The notes beneath the pieces are model-generated. The model was given only the letters and a program-made list of their open reading frames with translations. It did no database searches and had not been told where the DNA came from. From contig NW_020825326.1 in NCBI RefSeq assembly GCF_003286085.1, positions 310,001-374,000 on the forward strand: a stretch of DNA of 64,000 nt, in the 5' to 3' direction. Position numbers and translations under genes: made by a program. Shown here piece by piece: positions 9,355-19,138 of this stretch; the first letter of the stretch is position 1; every line of letters begins with the position of its first letter. The stretch is from Drosophila persimilis. Taxonomy: Eukaryota; Arthropoda; Insecta; Diptera; Drosophilidae.

Positions 9355-9379
9355 GAGATTCATTCTATCCCTATCTACT
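9355..9379 (+). other. R1 target-like 28S linker
   Basis: 25 bases between the R1-like 3' UTR and an R1-like 5' UTR, ending TCCCTATCTACT. It resembles the 28S sequence immediately upstream of the R1 integration point. Tandem R1 copies with a short rDNA linker are known in Drosophila; this looks like a diverged version. Confidence 0.65.
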
Positions 9380-9588
9380 CACTTTGTTTCTGACTGTCTT
9401 TAAGAGCAGACGTGTTTTTCTGGTGTCGCTTGCCTAAGCCAAAATTTTCGTTTTCTGCTTTGTGCGGTGATTCTTTCGTTGACCGAAACCGGTTTTTAGG
9501 GCGCTAGCGTGTGCCTGTGTTTGCGTGTGTGTGTGAAATTTCTATTTATAGCTGCTTATCGCGATAAAGATCTTTGACGGTGGCTGCT
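9380..9588 (+). promoter_or_regulatory. R1-like 5' UTR, long form
   Basis: This is the most complete leader in the window, running from the linker to the first ATG of ORF1. It holds the ~110 bp core shared by all copies, then a segment with GT-rich repeats (TGCGTGTGTGTGTG) and TATTTATAGC before the ATG at 9589. Only three copies have it (here, 26607-26815, and inverted 37980-38187). Any internal promoter would be expected here, but I see no motif I can name. Confidence 0.55.
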
Positions 9589-11478
9589 ATGCCTCCGAAA
9601 AAGAAAAATTCGGCGGCCGTTGAGAAGCTTTGTTCTGATGAAGAACTGGCTGCTTCTGGGCCGCTGGAGTTGAAGACGAAGGGGAAGCTGGTTAGGCGGT
9701 TGAAAAGGGCCACCTCGGAGACCGATATCGCCAAGCTTTCCCCGGAGAACGTTGGTGTTCGTTCCCAGGATACCCTTGGGGACCACGGCAAGAGTGTTGA
9801 GGAAGTGAATGTGGGTGTGGCTCTCACTGTGGAGGCGGCAGATATGCAGGTGGCTGCCATGCCTCCGAAAAAGAAAAATCCAGCGGCCGTTGAGAAGCTT
9901 TGTTCTGATGAAGAACTGGCTGCTTCTGGGCCGCTGGAGTTGAAGAGGAAGGGGAAGCTGGTTAGGCGGTTGAAAAGGGCCACCTCGGAGACCGATATCG
10001 CCAAGCTGTCCCTGGAGAATGTTGGTGTTGGTTCCCAGGATACCATTGGGGACCACGGCAAGAGTGTTGAGGAAGTGAATGTGGGTGTGGCTCCCACTGT
10101 GGAGGCGGCAGATATACAGGTGGCTGCTATGCCTCCGAAAAAGAAAAATTCGGCGGCCGTTGAGAAGCTTTGTTCTGATGAAGAACTGGCTGCTTCTGGG
10201 CCGCTGGAGTTGAAGAGGAAGGGGAAGCTGGTTAGGCGGTTGAAAAGAGCCACCTCGGAGACCGATATCGCCAAGCTGTCCCCGGAGAACGTTAGTGTTG
10301 GTTCCCAGGTTACCCTTGGGGACCACGGCAAGAGTGTTGAGGAAGTGAATGTGGGTGTGGCTCTCACTGTGGAGGCGGCAGATATGCAGGTGGCTGCCAT
10401 GCCTCCGAAAAAGAAAAATCCAGCGGCCGTTGAGAAGCTTTGTTCTGATGAAGAACTGGCTGCTTCTGGGCCGCTGGAGTTGAAGAGGAAGGGGAAGCTG
10501 GTTAGGCGGTTGAAAAGGGCCACCTCGGAGACCGATATCGCCAAGCTGTCCCTGGAGAATGTTGGTGTTGGTTCCCAGGATACCCTTGGGGACCACGGCA
10601 AGAGTGTTGAGGAAGTGAATGTGGGTGTGGCTCTCACTGTGGAGGCGGCAGATATGCAGGTGGCTGCTATGCCTCCGAAAAAGAAAAATTCAGCGGCCGT
10701 TGAGAAGCTTTGTTCTGATGAAGAACTGGCTGCTTCTGGGCCGCTGGAGTTGAAGAGGAAGGGGAAGCTGGTTAGGCGGTTGAAAAGGGCCACCTCGGAG
10801 ACCGATATCGCCAAGCTGTCCCTGGAGAATGTTGGTGTTGGTTCCCAGGATACCCTTGGGGACCACGGCAAGAGTGTTGAGGAAGTGAATGTGGGTGTGG
10901 CTCCCACTGTGGAGGCGGCAGATATACAGGTGGCTGCTATGCCTCAGAAAAAGAAAAATTCGGCGGCCGTTGAGAAGCTTTGTTCTGATGAAGAACTGGC
11001 TGCTTCTGGGCCGCTGGAGTTGAAGACGAAGGGGAAGCTGGTTAGGCGGTTGAAAAGGGCCACCTCGGAGACCGATATCGCCAAGCTTTCCCCGGAGAAC
11101 GTTGGTGTTGGTTCCCAGGATACCCTTGGGGACCACGGCAAGAGTGTTGAGGAAGTGAATGTGGGTGTGGCTCCCACTGTGGAGGCGGCAGATATGCAGG
11201 TGGCTGCTATGCCTCCGAAAAAGAAAAATTCGGCGGCCGTTGAGAAGCTTTGTTCTGATGAAGAACTGGCTGCTTTTGGGCCGCTGGAGTTGAAGAGAAA
11301 GGGGAAGCTGGTTAGGTGGTTGAAAAGAGCCACCTCGGAGACCGAAATCGCCAAGCTGTCCCCGGAGAACGTTGGTGTTGGTTCCCAGGGTACCCTTGGG
11401 GACCACGGCAAGAGTGTTGAGGAAGTGAATGTGGGTGTGGCTCCCACTGTGGAGGCGGCAGCTATGCCTGCATTGCCA
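9589..11478 (+). repeat. Tandem 270 bp coding repeat, seven units
   Basis: Seven head-to-tail 270 bp units, each encoding 90 aa. Variant positions (KNS/KNP, ELKR/ELKT, SPENV/SLENV, VAP/VAL, DIQ/DMQ) are shuffled between units, consistent with recombination within the array. Confidence 0.9.
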
Positions 11479-11613
11479 AAGACGCAGGTGAATAACACTG
11501 TAGAGCGAATGCAGCGCCATAAAAACCGGTTTCGGTCAACGAAAGAAGCACCGCACAAAGCAGAAAACGAAAATTTTGGCTTAGGCAAGCGACACCAGAA
11601 ACAAAGTGAGTAG
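9589..11613 (+). CDS. R1-like ORF1 with seven complete 90-aa repeats, 3'-fused to inverted leader
   Basis: 674 aa from ATG 9589, the natural start since it follows the long leader. Seven full 270 bp units (9589-11478) begin MPPKKK (MPQKKK in the sixth). After PALPKTQVNNTVERMQ the frame passes at ~11514 into the reverse complement of the leader (HKNRFRSTKEAPHKAENENF) and stops at 11611. The C-terminal part of ORF1, including DTWSLVVR and any zinc knuckles, is therefore lost. One repeat carries ETEIAKL where the others have ETDIAKL. It is an intact N-terminal repeat domain but not a full ORF1. Confidence 0.6.
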   Translation: MPPKKKNSAAVEKLCSDEELAASGPLELKTKGKLVRRLKRATSETDIAKLSPENVGVRSQDTLGDHGKSVEEVNVGVALTVEAADMQVAAMPPKKKNPAAVEKLCSDEELAASGPLELKRKGKLVRRLKRATSETDIAKLSLENVGVGSQDTIGDHGKSVEEVNVGVAPTVEAADIQVAAMPPKKKNSAAVEKLCSDEELAASGPLELKRKGKLVRRLKRATSETDIAKLSPENVSVGSQVTLGDHGKSVEEVNVGVALTVEAADMQVAAMPPKKKNPAAVEKLCSDEELAASGPLELKRKGKLVRRLKRATSETDIAKLSLENVGVGSQDTLGDHGKSVEEVNVGVALTVEAADMQVAAMPPKKKNSAAVEKLCSDEELAASGPLELKRKGKLVRRLKRATSETDIAKLSLENVGVGSQDTLGDHGKSVEEVNVGVAPTVEAADIQVAAMPQKKKNSAAVEKLCSDEELAASGPLELKTKGKLVRRLKRATSETDIAKLSPENVGVGSQDTLGDHGKSVEEVNVGVAPTVEAADMQVAAMPPKKKNSAAVEKLCSDEELAAFGPLELKRKGKLVRWLKRATSETEIAKLSPENVGVGSQGTLGDHGKSVEEVNVGVAPTVEAAAMPALPKTQVNNTVERMQRHKNRFRSTKEAPHKAENENFGLGKRHQKQSE

Positions 11614-11633
11614 ATAGGGATAGAATGAATCTC
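11514..11633 (-). other. Inverted R1-like 5' UTR plus linker
   Basis: Reverse complement of the leader core, then the 25 bp linker at 11609-11633. With 9355-9490 it forms inverted repeats around ORF1, continuous with the much longer inverted R1-like remnants on either side. Confidence 0.7.
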
Positions 11634-12912
11634 ATCTCTCAGCTTTATTTTATGTGGCGGTTCCTCATGGAGGGATTTCAACCACGGCGTCTAGTGTGTA
11701 TTTGCGGCTTAGCCTCGATTAGTGCAATATATATACATATATCACGCCATCACGCACCACCGCTACAAATGCAGGAACCTGGTACATGCGCCAGTTAGCG
11801 CCCCTAAAAAGAAGCTATAGCAATGTACATAGCGACTCTTCCGGTACCAATTGAAAGTATTCTGGTCGGGCATACAATCTCCCTTGGTGAGGGGCGAGGT
11901 GTATCCAACACGTCTTCTGATCTATTGGTCTCGGCACCCGGTTGAGAGCGCAACTCCACGAGGAGCCTAGCGGCTCTCCCAGCGTTTGGGTATCAACCAC
12001 AGCCACTGCGATACTCCCACTAGGGGACCGACCTAAATGTGCAGCCTTGGAACTGCACAACCCGTGGTACCGATTTTAAGGACTCAGCTCGATCCTCCCT
12101 TTTAGCCCCGACCGGCCTGGATAGGGAATCCACCCAGCCCGTGCGCCGCTTGCAGCTGCTGTCGCCTGGAGAACGCCAGTCCGGTGAACCTGTCGAGAGT
12201 CCGTATTCTCTCCTGAGAAGCCGTCACATCGGAGAAGGTCCAGTCGCCATCCGTGTACTGCACTCCAAGTCCATCGAGGTCTCTTAAGTCTGTATAGAGG
12301 GGACAAGCACATAGGGTCTCCAGCTAATACTTTCAGTGCCATGGTGGACACCATTAGGCATACCGGTGGGCATCCAATCAGGATGATCCTTTGACACGCA
12401 AGCAGATGCCTCCTCGCAATCACTTGCGTCGTCACACTACAGACCAAACCGAGGCCCCAAATAGTGCACAGGCCACCATGAGTCCGGCATATATTGTCCG
12501 CTTTGCGCGGGGACTGAGTCACAAGTCGGACTCCGGTCAGCTTATCACGCAAGCCCGTGATGTGATGGAGAAAACTCAACCGCTCGCCAACCGTGATACC
12601 AAGGTACCGATACTTGCGCTTATATGGCAGGCTTGCTCTGGCGGCAGTCTAAGTATGCCATTGTGCAGCATGATCGCCGTCTTGCTAGTTGAAACGGCAA
12701 CGCCGACTTCAACTCCCCAAGCGCCTACGATGGACATTAACTCACCTCCTTTTTGCTCGAGCTCTGATCGGGAATTCCCTTCGATGAGGAGGAGCAAGTC
12801 GTCAGCATACGCGCTGAGCGCACCAAGGGGTCTAAGCGCTGGATCAGCACGTCCATCAAGATGTTCCATATAAATGGACCACTTATGGACCCCTGCGGGC
12901 AACCTCTTGTCA
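11634..12912 (-). pseudogene. R1-clade LINE remnant: RT palm to 3' UTR
   Basis: Same composition and lesions as 171-1455, plus a one-base loss near 12829 (CCAAGGGGTCTAAG) that shifts the frame before YADD. The C-terminal stop is at 12102-12104. It breaks at 12912 against the CR1-like tail. It is nearly the same as the next copy at 13958-15236. Confidence 0.85.
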
Positions 12913-13937
12913 GAATCTTGCCACCCTACCGGTCTAGGCTAAATCCTATTGACCTGCCGTCGTTGCACCATCGCAGAATATGCAATGGCGTAATGTTTGT
13001 GCACAAGCTCCTTCTCGGGACTGTTGACTCCCAAACTCTCTTGGGTCAGATTGACTTGGCCGTTCCATCTAGACCTACCCGTACTTTTAGGCCTATCCGT
13101 CTACCCATATGTAGATCTAATTATGCTGATCATGAACCTTTTAGGGTTTTATGCCATGGTGTTGGTTCCCAGGATACCCTTGGGGACCACGGCAAGAGTG
13201 TTGAGGAAGTGAATGTGGGTGTGGCTCTCACTGTGGAGGCGGCAGATATGCAGGTGGCTGCTATGCCTCCGAAAAAGAAAAATTCAGCGGCCGTTGAGAA
13301 GCTTTGTTCTGATGAAGAACTGGCTGCTTCTGGGCCGCTGGAGTTGAAGAGGAAGGGGAAGCTGGTTAGGCGGTTGAAAAGGGCCACCTCGGAGACCGAT
13401 ATCGCCAAGCTGTCCCTGGAGAATGTTGGTGTTGGTTCCCAGGATACCCTTGGGGACCACGGCAAGAGTGTTGAGGAAGTGAATGTGGGTGTGGCTCCCA
13501 CTGTGGAGGCGGCAGATATGCAGGTGGCTGCTATGCCTCCGAAAAAGAAAAATTCGGCGGCCGTTGAGAAGCTTTGTTCTGATGAAGAACTGGCTGCTTT
13601 TGGGCCGCTGGAGTTGAAGAGAAAGGGGAAGCTGGTTAGGTGGTTGAAAAGAGCCACCTCGGAGACCGATATCGCCAAGCTGTCCCCGGAGAACGTTGGT
13701 GTTGGTTCCCAGGGTACCCTTGGGGACCACGGCAAGAGTGTTGAGGAAGTGAATGTGGGTGTGGCTCCCACTGTGGAGGCGGCAGCTATGCCTGCATTGC
13801 CAAAGACGCAGGTGAATAACACTGTAGAGCGAATGCAGCGCCATAAAAACCGGTTTCGGTCAACGAAAGAAGCACCGCACAAAGCAGAAAACGAAAATTT
13901 TGGCTTAGGCAAGCGACACCAGAAACAAAGTGAGTAG
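12861..13937 (+). CDS. Chimeric open frame: antisense R1-like + CR1-like tail + ORF1 repeats
   Basis: An ATG-started frame of 358 aa crosses three unrelated pieces without a stop. They are antisense R1-like sequence (12861-12911), the CR1-like RT tail (12912-~13156) and the R1-like ORF1 from mid-unit GVGSQDTLG through two full repeats to PALPKTQVNNTVERMQ, ending in inverted leader. The join at ~13157 (TTATGCCAT/GGTGTTGG) deletes the end of the LINE tail and all 28S. It looks like a by-product of rearrangement; there is no evidence that it is translated. Confidence 0.4.
   Translation: MFHINGPLMDPCGQPLVRILPPYRSRLNPIDLPSLHHRRICNGVMFVHKLLLGTVDSQTLLGQIDLAVPSRPTRTFRPIRLPICRSNYADHEPFRVLCHGVGSQDTLGDHGKSVEEVNVGVALTVEAADMQVAAMPPKKKNSAAVEKLCSDEELAASGPLELKRKGKLVRRLKRATSETDIAKLSLENVGVGSQDTLGDHGKSVEEVNVGVAPTVEAADMQVAAMPPKKKNSAAVEKLCSDEELAAFGPLELKRKGKLVRWLKRATSETDIAKLSPENVGVGSQGTLGDHGKSVEEVNVGVAPTVEAAAMPALPKTQVNNTVERMQRHKNRFRSTKEAPHKAENENFGLGKRHQKQSE
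12912..13156 (+). pseudogene. CR1-like LINE 3' end, truncated
   Basis: The C-terminal RT tail as elsewhere, cut after FRVLCH, where ORF1 repeat sequence begins. The terminal ~90 bp of coding sequence and the AT-rich tail are missing. Confidence 0.7.
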
Positions 13938-13957
13938 ATAGGGATAGAATGAATCTC
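13838..13957 (-). other. Inverted R1-like 5' UTR plus linker
   Basis: The same block as 11514-11633, with its 25 bp linker at 13933-13957. It joins the two-repeat ORF1 piece to the next R1-like remnant. Confidence 0.7.
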
Positions 13958-15236
13958 ATCTCTCAGCTTTATTTTATGTGGCGGTTCCTCATGGAGGGAT
14001 TTCAACCACGGCGTCTAGTGTGTATTTGCGGCTTAGCCTCGATTAGTGCAATATATATACATATATCACGCCATCACGCACCACCGCTACAAATGCAGGA
14101 ACCTGGTACATGCGCCAGTTAGCGCCCCTAAAAAGAAGCTATAGCAATGTACATAGCGACTCTTCCGGTACCAATTGAAAGTATTCTGGTCGGGCATACA
14201 ATCTCCCTTGGTGAGGGGCGAGGTGTATCCAACACGTCTTCTGATCTATTGGTCTCGGCACCCGGTTGAGAGCGCAACTCCACGAGGAGCCTAGCGGCTC
14301 TCCCAGCGTTTGGGTATCAACCACAGCCACTGCGATACTCCCACTAGGGGACCGACCTAAATGTGCAGCCTTGGAACTGCACAACCCGTGGTACCGATTT
14401 TAAGGACTCAGCTCGATCCTCCCTTTTAGCCCCGACCGGCCTGGATAGGGAATCCACCCAGCCCGTGCGCCGCTTGCAGCTGCTGTCGCCTGGAGAACGC
14501 CAGTCCGGTGAACCTGTCGAGAGTCCGTATTCTCTCCTGAGAAGCCGTCACATCGGAGAAGGTCCAGTCGCCATCCGTGTACTGCACTCCAAGTCCATCG
14601 AGGTCTCTTAAGTCTGTATAGAGGGGACAAGCACATAGGGTCTCCAGCTAATACTTTCAGTGCCATGGTGGACACCATTAGGCATACCGGTGGGCATCCA
14701 ATCAGGATGATCCTTTGACACGCAAGCAGATGCCTCCTCGCAATCACTTGCGTCGTCACACTACAGACCAAACCGAGGCCCCAAATAGTGCACAGGCCAC
14801 CATGAGTCCGGCATATATTGTCCGCTTTGCGCGGGGACTGAGTCACAAGTCGGACTCCGGTCAGCTTATCACGCAAGCCCGTGATGTGATGGAGAAAACT
14901 CAACCGCTCGCCAACCGTGATACCAAGGTACCGATACTTGCGCTTATATGGCAGGCTTGCTCTGGCGGCAGTCTAAGTATGCCATTGTGCAGCATGATCG
15001 CCGTCTTGCTAGTTGAAACGGCAACGCCGACTTCAACTCCCCAAGCGCCTACGATGGACATTAACTCACCTCCTTTTTGCTCGAGCTCTGATCGGGAATT
15101 CCCTTCGATGAGGAGGAGCAGGTCGTCAGCATACGCGCTGAGCGCACCAAGGGGTCTAAGCGCTGGATCAGCACGTCCATCAAGATGTTCCATATAAATG
15201 GACCACTTATGGACCCCTGCGGGCAACCTCTTGTCA
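13958..15236 (-). pseudogene. R1-clade LINE remnant: RT palm to 3' UTR
   Basis: A direct near-duplicate of 11634-12912, including its private one-base loss before YADD. The two copies must come from a recent tandem duplication of about 2.3 kb. The C-terminal stop is at 14426-14428. Confidence 0.85.
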
Positions 15237-15649
15237 GAATCTTGCCACCCTACCGGTCTAGGCTAAATCCTATTGACCTGCCGTCGTTGCACCATCGCAG
15301 AATATGCAATGGCGTAATGTTTGTGCACAAGCTCCTTCTCGGGACTGTTGACTCCCAAACTCTCTTGGGTCAGATTGACTTGGCCGTTCCATCTAGACCT
15401 ACCCGTACTTTTAGGCCTATCCGTCTACCCATATGTAGATCTAATTATGCTGATCATGAACCTTTTAGGGTTTTATGCCATAATTATAACTCCCTCTGCC
15501 AAACCCTATCCCCTGAACTGTCTCTTAAACTAATTGCATGCAATATTTATAATCACTTAAATTTAGCTAACTTTTAACTTCTCTTTTTCCGCCTTTATTA
15601 ACTAAGTACCATTATTAACAGATAATTTTTTAATTTAATAAATAAATAA
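15236..15649 (+). pseudogene. CR1/Jockey-superfamily LINE 3' end
   Basis: Full-length version of the tail (stop near 15575), with the (AATA)n end joining 28S at 15650. It shares the LNPIDLPSL variant with the truncated copy at 12912. Confidence 0.75.
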
Positions 15650-15770
15650 ATACCATTGTACCTTCCTACTCACTAAAGTTTCAAAATTTATATCACGAGT
15701 AATATAAATCATCTACTTTAGCGGTAATGTATAGGTATACAATTTAAGCGCCATCCATTTTAAGGGCTAG

Positions 15771-15808
<38 letters not shown>

Positions 15809-16044
15809 ATTTCGACTTCCATGATCACCGTCCTGCTGTTTTAAGCAACCAACGCCTTTCATGGTTTTTGCATGAGTTGTTAATTTGGCCACCGTAACAT
15901 TACGTTTGATTCATCCCACAGCGCCAGTTCTGCTTACCAAAAGTGGCCCACTGGGCACATTATATCATAACCTTAAACTTCATATCGAGAAAGTTAAGGT
16001 TCTTACCCATTTAAAGTTTGAGAATAGGTTAAGATCGTTTCGAC

Positions 16045-16080
<36 letters not shown>

Positions 16081-16132
16081 TTATTTTATATAACATTCAA
16101 ATGCACCAGCTATCCTGAGGGAAACTTCGAAA

Positions 16133-16171
<39 letters not shown>

Positions 16172-16445
16172 ATCAGGTCTTCTATCAGGGTTTCCCCTGA
16201 CTTCAACCTGAACAAGTATAGTTCACCATCTTTCGGGTCACAGCATATAGGCTCAAGGTACGTTCCAGTTAGAGGCATAAATACTATAAATATTATCATA
16301 CATAACTATATAGAACGCCCCAGGATTGTGTTAATTATCTATAAATAGTTAAAAAACTAATACCATTATTAGTCAAGTTAATTACGCTATTAAAACTTAA
16401 TGATGATTAAAACTTTAATGATGAATTTTCCATAACGGATATTCA
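15650..16445 (-). rRNA. 28S: 28S rDNA fragment (antisense), two internal deletions
   Basis: The same 28S span as 1869-2703, but with a further loss of about 48 bases at ~16170. There CCCATCAGG replaces the stretch that contains the CTATACTCAATTCTGAC block in the other copies. The 29172 copy shares this deletion. Confidence 0.9.
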
Positions 16446-16525
16446 GACACCGAAAGAAGCACCGCACAAAGCAGAAAACGAAAATTTTGGATTCGGCAAG
16501 CGACACCAGAAAAACACGTCTGCTC

Positions 16526-18189
16526 TTAACGACAGTCAGAAAGCAACTTCACCACGTTCCGTTCGTGCACTCCGGCATTTTTGTTCCGCACCACCAAGGA
16601 CCAGGTGTCAACCGGTCGCGGCTCCACAGGGGATGAAAAACCCACCACTGCGCCTCCATGGGGGGCTGCTGCCGGCAGAACCGGCGCCAGACCACCAACA
16701 TTCATCGGACCGATGGCCTCCAAACAGCCCCGCAGTCGCTCATTCTCAGCAATAAGCGAAAAAATCAGCGCCACATATTGGCCAATGCAGCCTACCAAAC
16801 TGCACATTACCTCCGTTGTCGCACCACCGTCCAACGCCACGCTCAACACCTGCTGGCTTATAGCCTGCATTCGCTCTACAGTGTTATTCACCTGCGTCTT
16901 TGGCAATGCAGGCACCGCAAACTGCGGCATATCTGCCGCCTCCACAGTGGGAGCCACACCCACATTCACTTCCTCAACACTCTTGCCGTGGTCCCCAAGG
17001 GTAACCTGGGAACCAACACTAACGTTCTCCGGGGACAGCTTGGCGATATCGGTCTCCGAGGTGGCTCTTTTCAACCGCCTAACCAGCTTCCCCTTCCTCT
17101 TCAACTCCAGCGGCCCAGAAGCAGCCAGTTCTTCATCAGAACAAAGCTTCTCAACGGCCGCCGAATTTTTCTTTTTCGGAGGCATAGCAGCCACCTGTAT
17201 ATCTGCCGCCTCCACAGTGGGAGCCACACCCACATTCACTTCCTCAACACTCTTGCCGTGGTCCCCAAGGGTATCCTGGGAACCAACACCAACATTCTCC
17301 AGGGACAGCTTGGCGATATCGGTCTCCGAGGTGGCCCTTTTTAACCGCCTAACCAGCTTCCCCTTCCTCTTCAACTCCAGCGGCCCAGAAGCAGCCAGTT
17401 CTTCATCAGAACAAAGCTTCTCAACGGCCGCTGGATTTTTCTTTTTCGGAGGCATGGCAGCCACCTGCATATCTGCCGCCTCCACAGTGAGAGCCACACC
17501 CACATTCACTTCCTCAACACTCTTGCCGTGGTCCCCAAGGGTATCCTGGGAACCAACACCAACGTTCTCCGGGGACAGCTTGGCGATATCGGTCTCTGAG
17601 GTGGCCCTTTTCAACCGCCTAACCAGCTTCCCCTTCGTCTTCAACTCCAGCGGCCCAGAAGCAGCCAGTTCTTCATCAGAACAAAGCTTCTCAACGGCCG
17701 CCGAATTTTTCTTTTTCTGAGGCATAGCAGCCACCTGTATATCTGCCGCCTCCACAGTGGGAGCCACACCCACATTCACTTCCTCAACACTCTTGCCGTG
17801 GTCCCCAAGGGTATCCTGGGAACCAACACCAACATTCTCCAGGGACAGCTTGGCGATATCGGTCTCCGAGGTGGCCCTTTTCAACCGCCTAACCAGCTTC
17901 CCCTTCCTCTTCAACTCCAGCGGCCCAGAAGCAGCCAGTTCTTCATCAGAACAAAGCTTCTCAACGGCCGCTGAATTTTTCTTTTTCGGAGGCATGGCAG
18001 CCACCTGCATATCTGCCGCCTCCACAGTGGGAGCCACACCCACATTCACTTCCTCAACACTCTTGCCGTGGTCCAAAAGGGTATCCTGGGAACCAACACC
18101 AACATTCTCCAGGGACAGCTTGGCGATATCGGTCTCCGAGGTGGCCCTTTTCAACGGCCTAACCAGCTTCCCCTTCCTCTTCAACTCTT
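16526..18189 (-). pseudogene. R1-like ORF1, five repeats, 5'-truncated by 28S
   Basis: The minus-strand frame carries five 90-aa units, then the unique C-terminal part (ERMQAISQQVLSVALDGG, DTWSLVVR) and the leader copy (16446-16545). At its 5' end (18189) it is joined directly to a 28S scrap, with no leader and no ATG before the repeats. One unit has LVRPLKR and another MPQKKK. It keeps the longest form of the unique region but has no usable start. Confidence 0.6.
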
Positions 18190-18277
18190 CAACTTAAGCG
18201 CCATCCATTTTAAGGGCTAGTTGCTTCGGCAGGTTAGTTGTTACACACTCCTTAGCGGACTTCGACTTCCATCATCA
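18190..18277 (-). rRNA. 28S: 28S rDNA scrap (antisense, ~88 bp)
   Basis: Matches the segment that corresponds to 7472-7557, with a few substitutions (GGTTAGTTG). It lies between ORF1 repeats and the CR1-like LINE. Confidence 0.8.
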
Positions 18278-18282
18278 CATCA

Positions 18283-19138
18283 TAGAATTCTGCGATGGTG
18301 CAACGACGGCAGGTCAATAAGATTTAGCCTAGACCGGTAGGGTGGCAAGATTCTACCCGAGTCCCAGTTAAAGTTCCGAAGGGCAAAAATTAAAAATTGC
18401 TTTTGCACGGATTCAATAACAGCCTGCTGCTCTTTATACTGCGGGCTCCACACACAAGAACAATACTCCAATATAGGACGTACTAACGAGATGTACAGTT
18501 GTTTCGTAACGTACGGGTCGTCAAACTCCTTGGACCAACGCTTGATGAACGCTAAAACACCCTTAGCTTTATTTACAGTTGCAGCTATATGAGTGTTAAA
18601 ACACATTTTATGATCAAAAAGGACTCCGAGGTCATTTGTACTCGAAATTCGCTCAAGGACATGATTTCCTATAACATAAGAGACAAAATGGGGAGCATGA
18701 CGGTAAAATGTCATAAGTTTGCATTTGGAAAGGTTCAGAAAAAAAAGATTAGTTGAACACCACAATAGTAGTTCACTTAAATCAAGTAAAAGGCGTGTGT
18801 GCAAATACCAATCAGAGTAAGAAAGACAGATTTTAACATCATCAGTATACATTAGTGTAGTAGAGTATGTTATAACTTGAGGAAGGTCATTCACAAATAA
18901 AATAAACAGAAGCGGGCCCAGATGACTTCCCTGTGCCACACCTGAAGTAACATTATTTGACAACAGTATTTGACAACACGTTAGAAAACAAAACACGTTG
19001 AGTACGGTTAGAGAGATAGGACAAAATCCAATCTAGAAGATTCGTTGGGAACCCTAATAAACAGAGCTTGAGAATAAGCAGAGCATGGTTCACAGAATCG
19101 AATGCCTTGCTGAAGTCCGTAAAAACTACATCCGTCTC
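18283..19138 (-). pseudogene. CR1/Jockey-superfamily LINE: RT palm to C-terminus
   Basis: A longer minus-strand piece of the second LINE. It holds SGVAQGSHLGPLLFILFVND (RT motif B region), YTDDVKICL (motif C, with YTDD in place of the usual YADD/YVDD), the thumb region (LGVLFDHKMCFNTHI) and YISLVRPILEYCSCVWSP. It ends where it is joined to a 28S scrap at ~18283. On the other side it breaks at 19138 within an R1-like 3' UTR. A stop and shift lie upstream of NNVTSGVAQG, so it is not intact. Confidence 0.8.
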
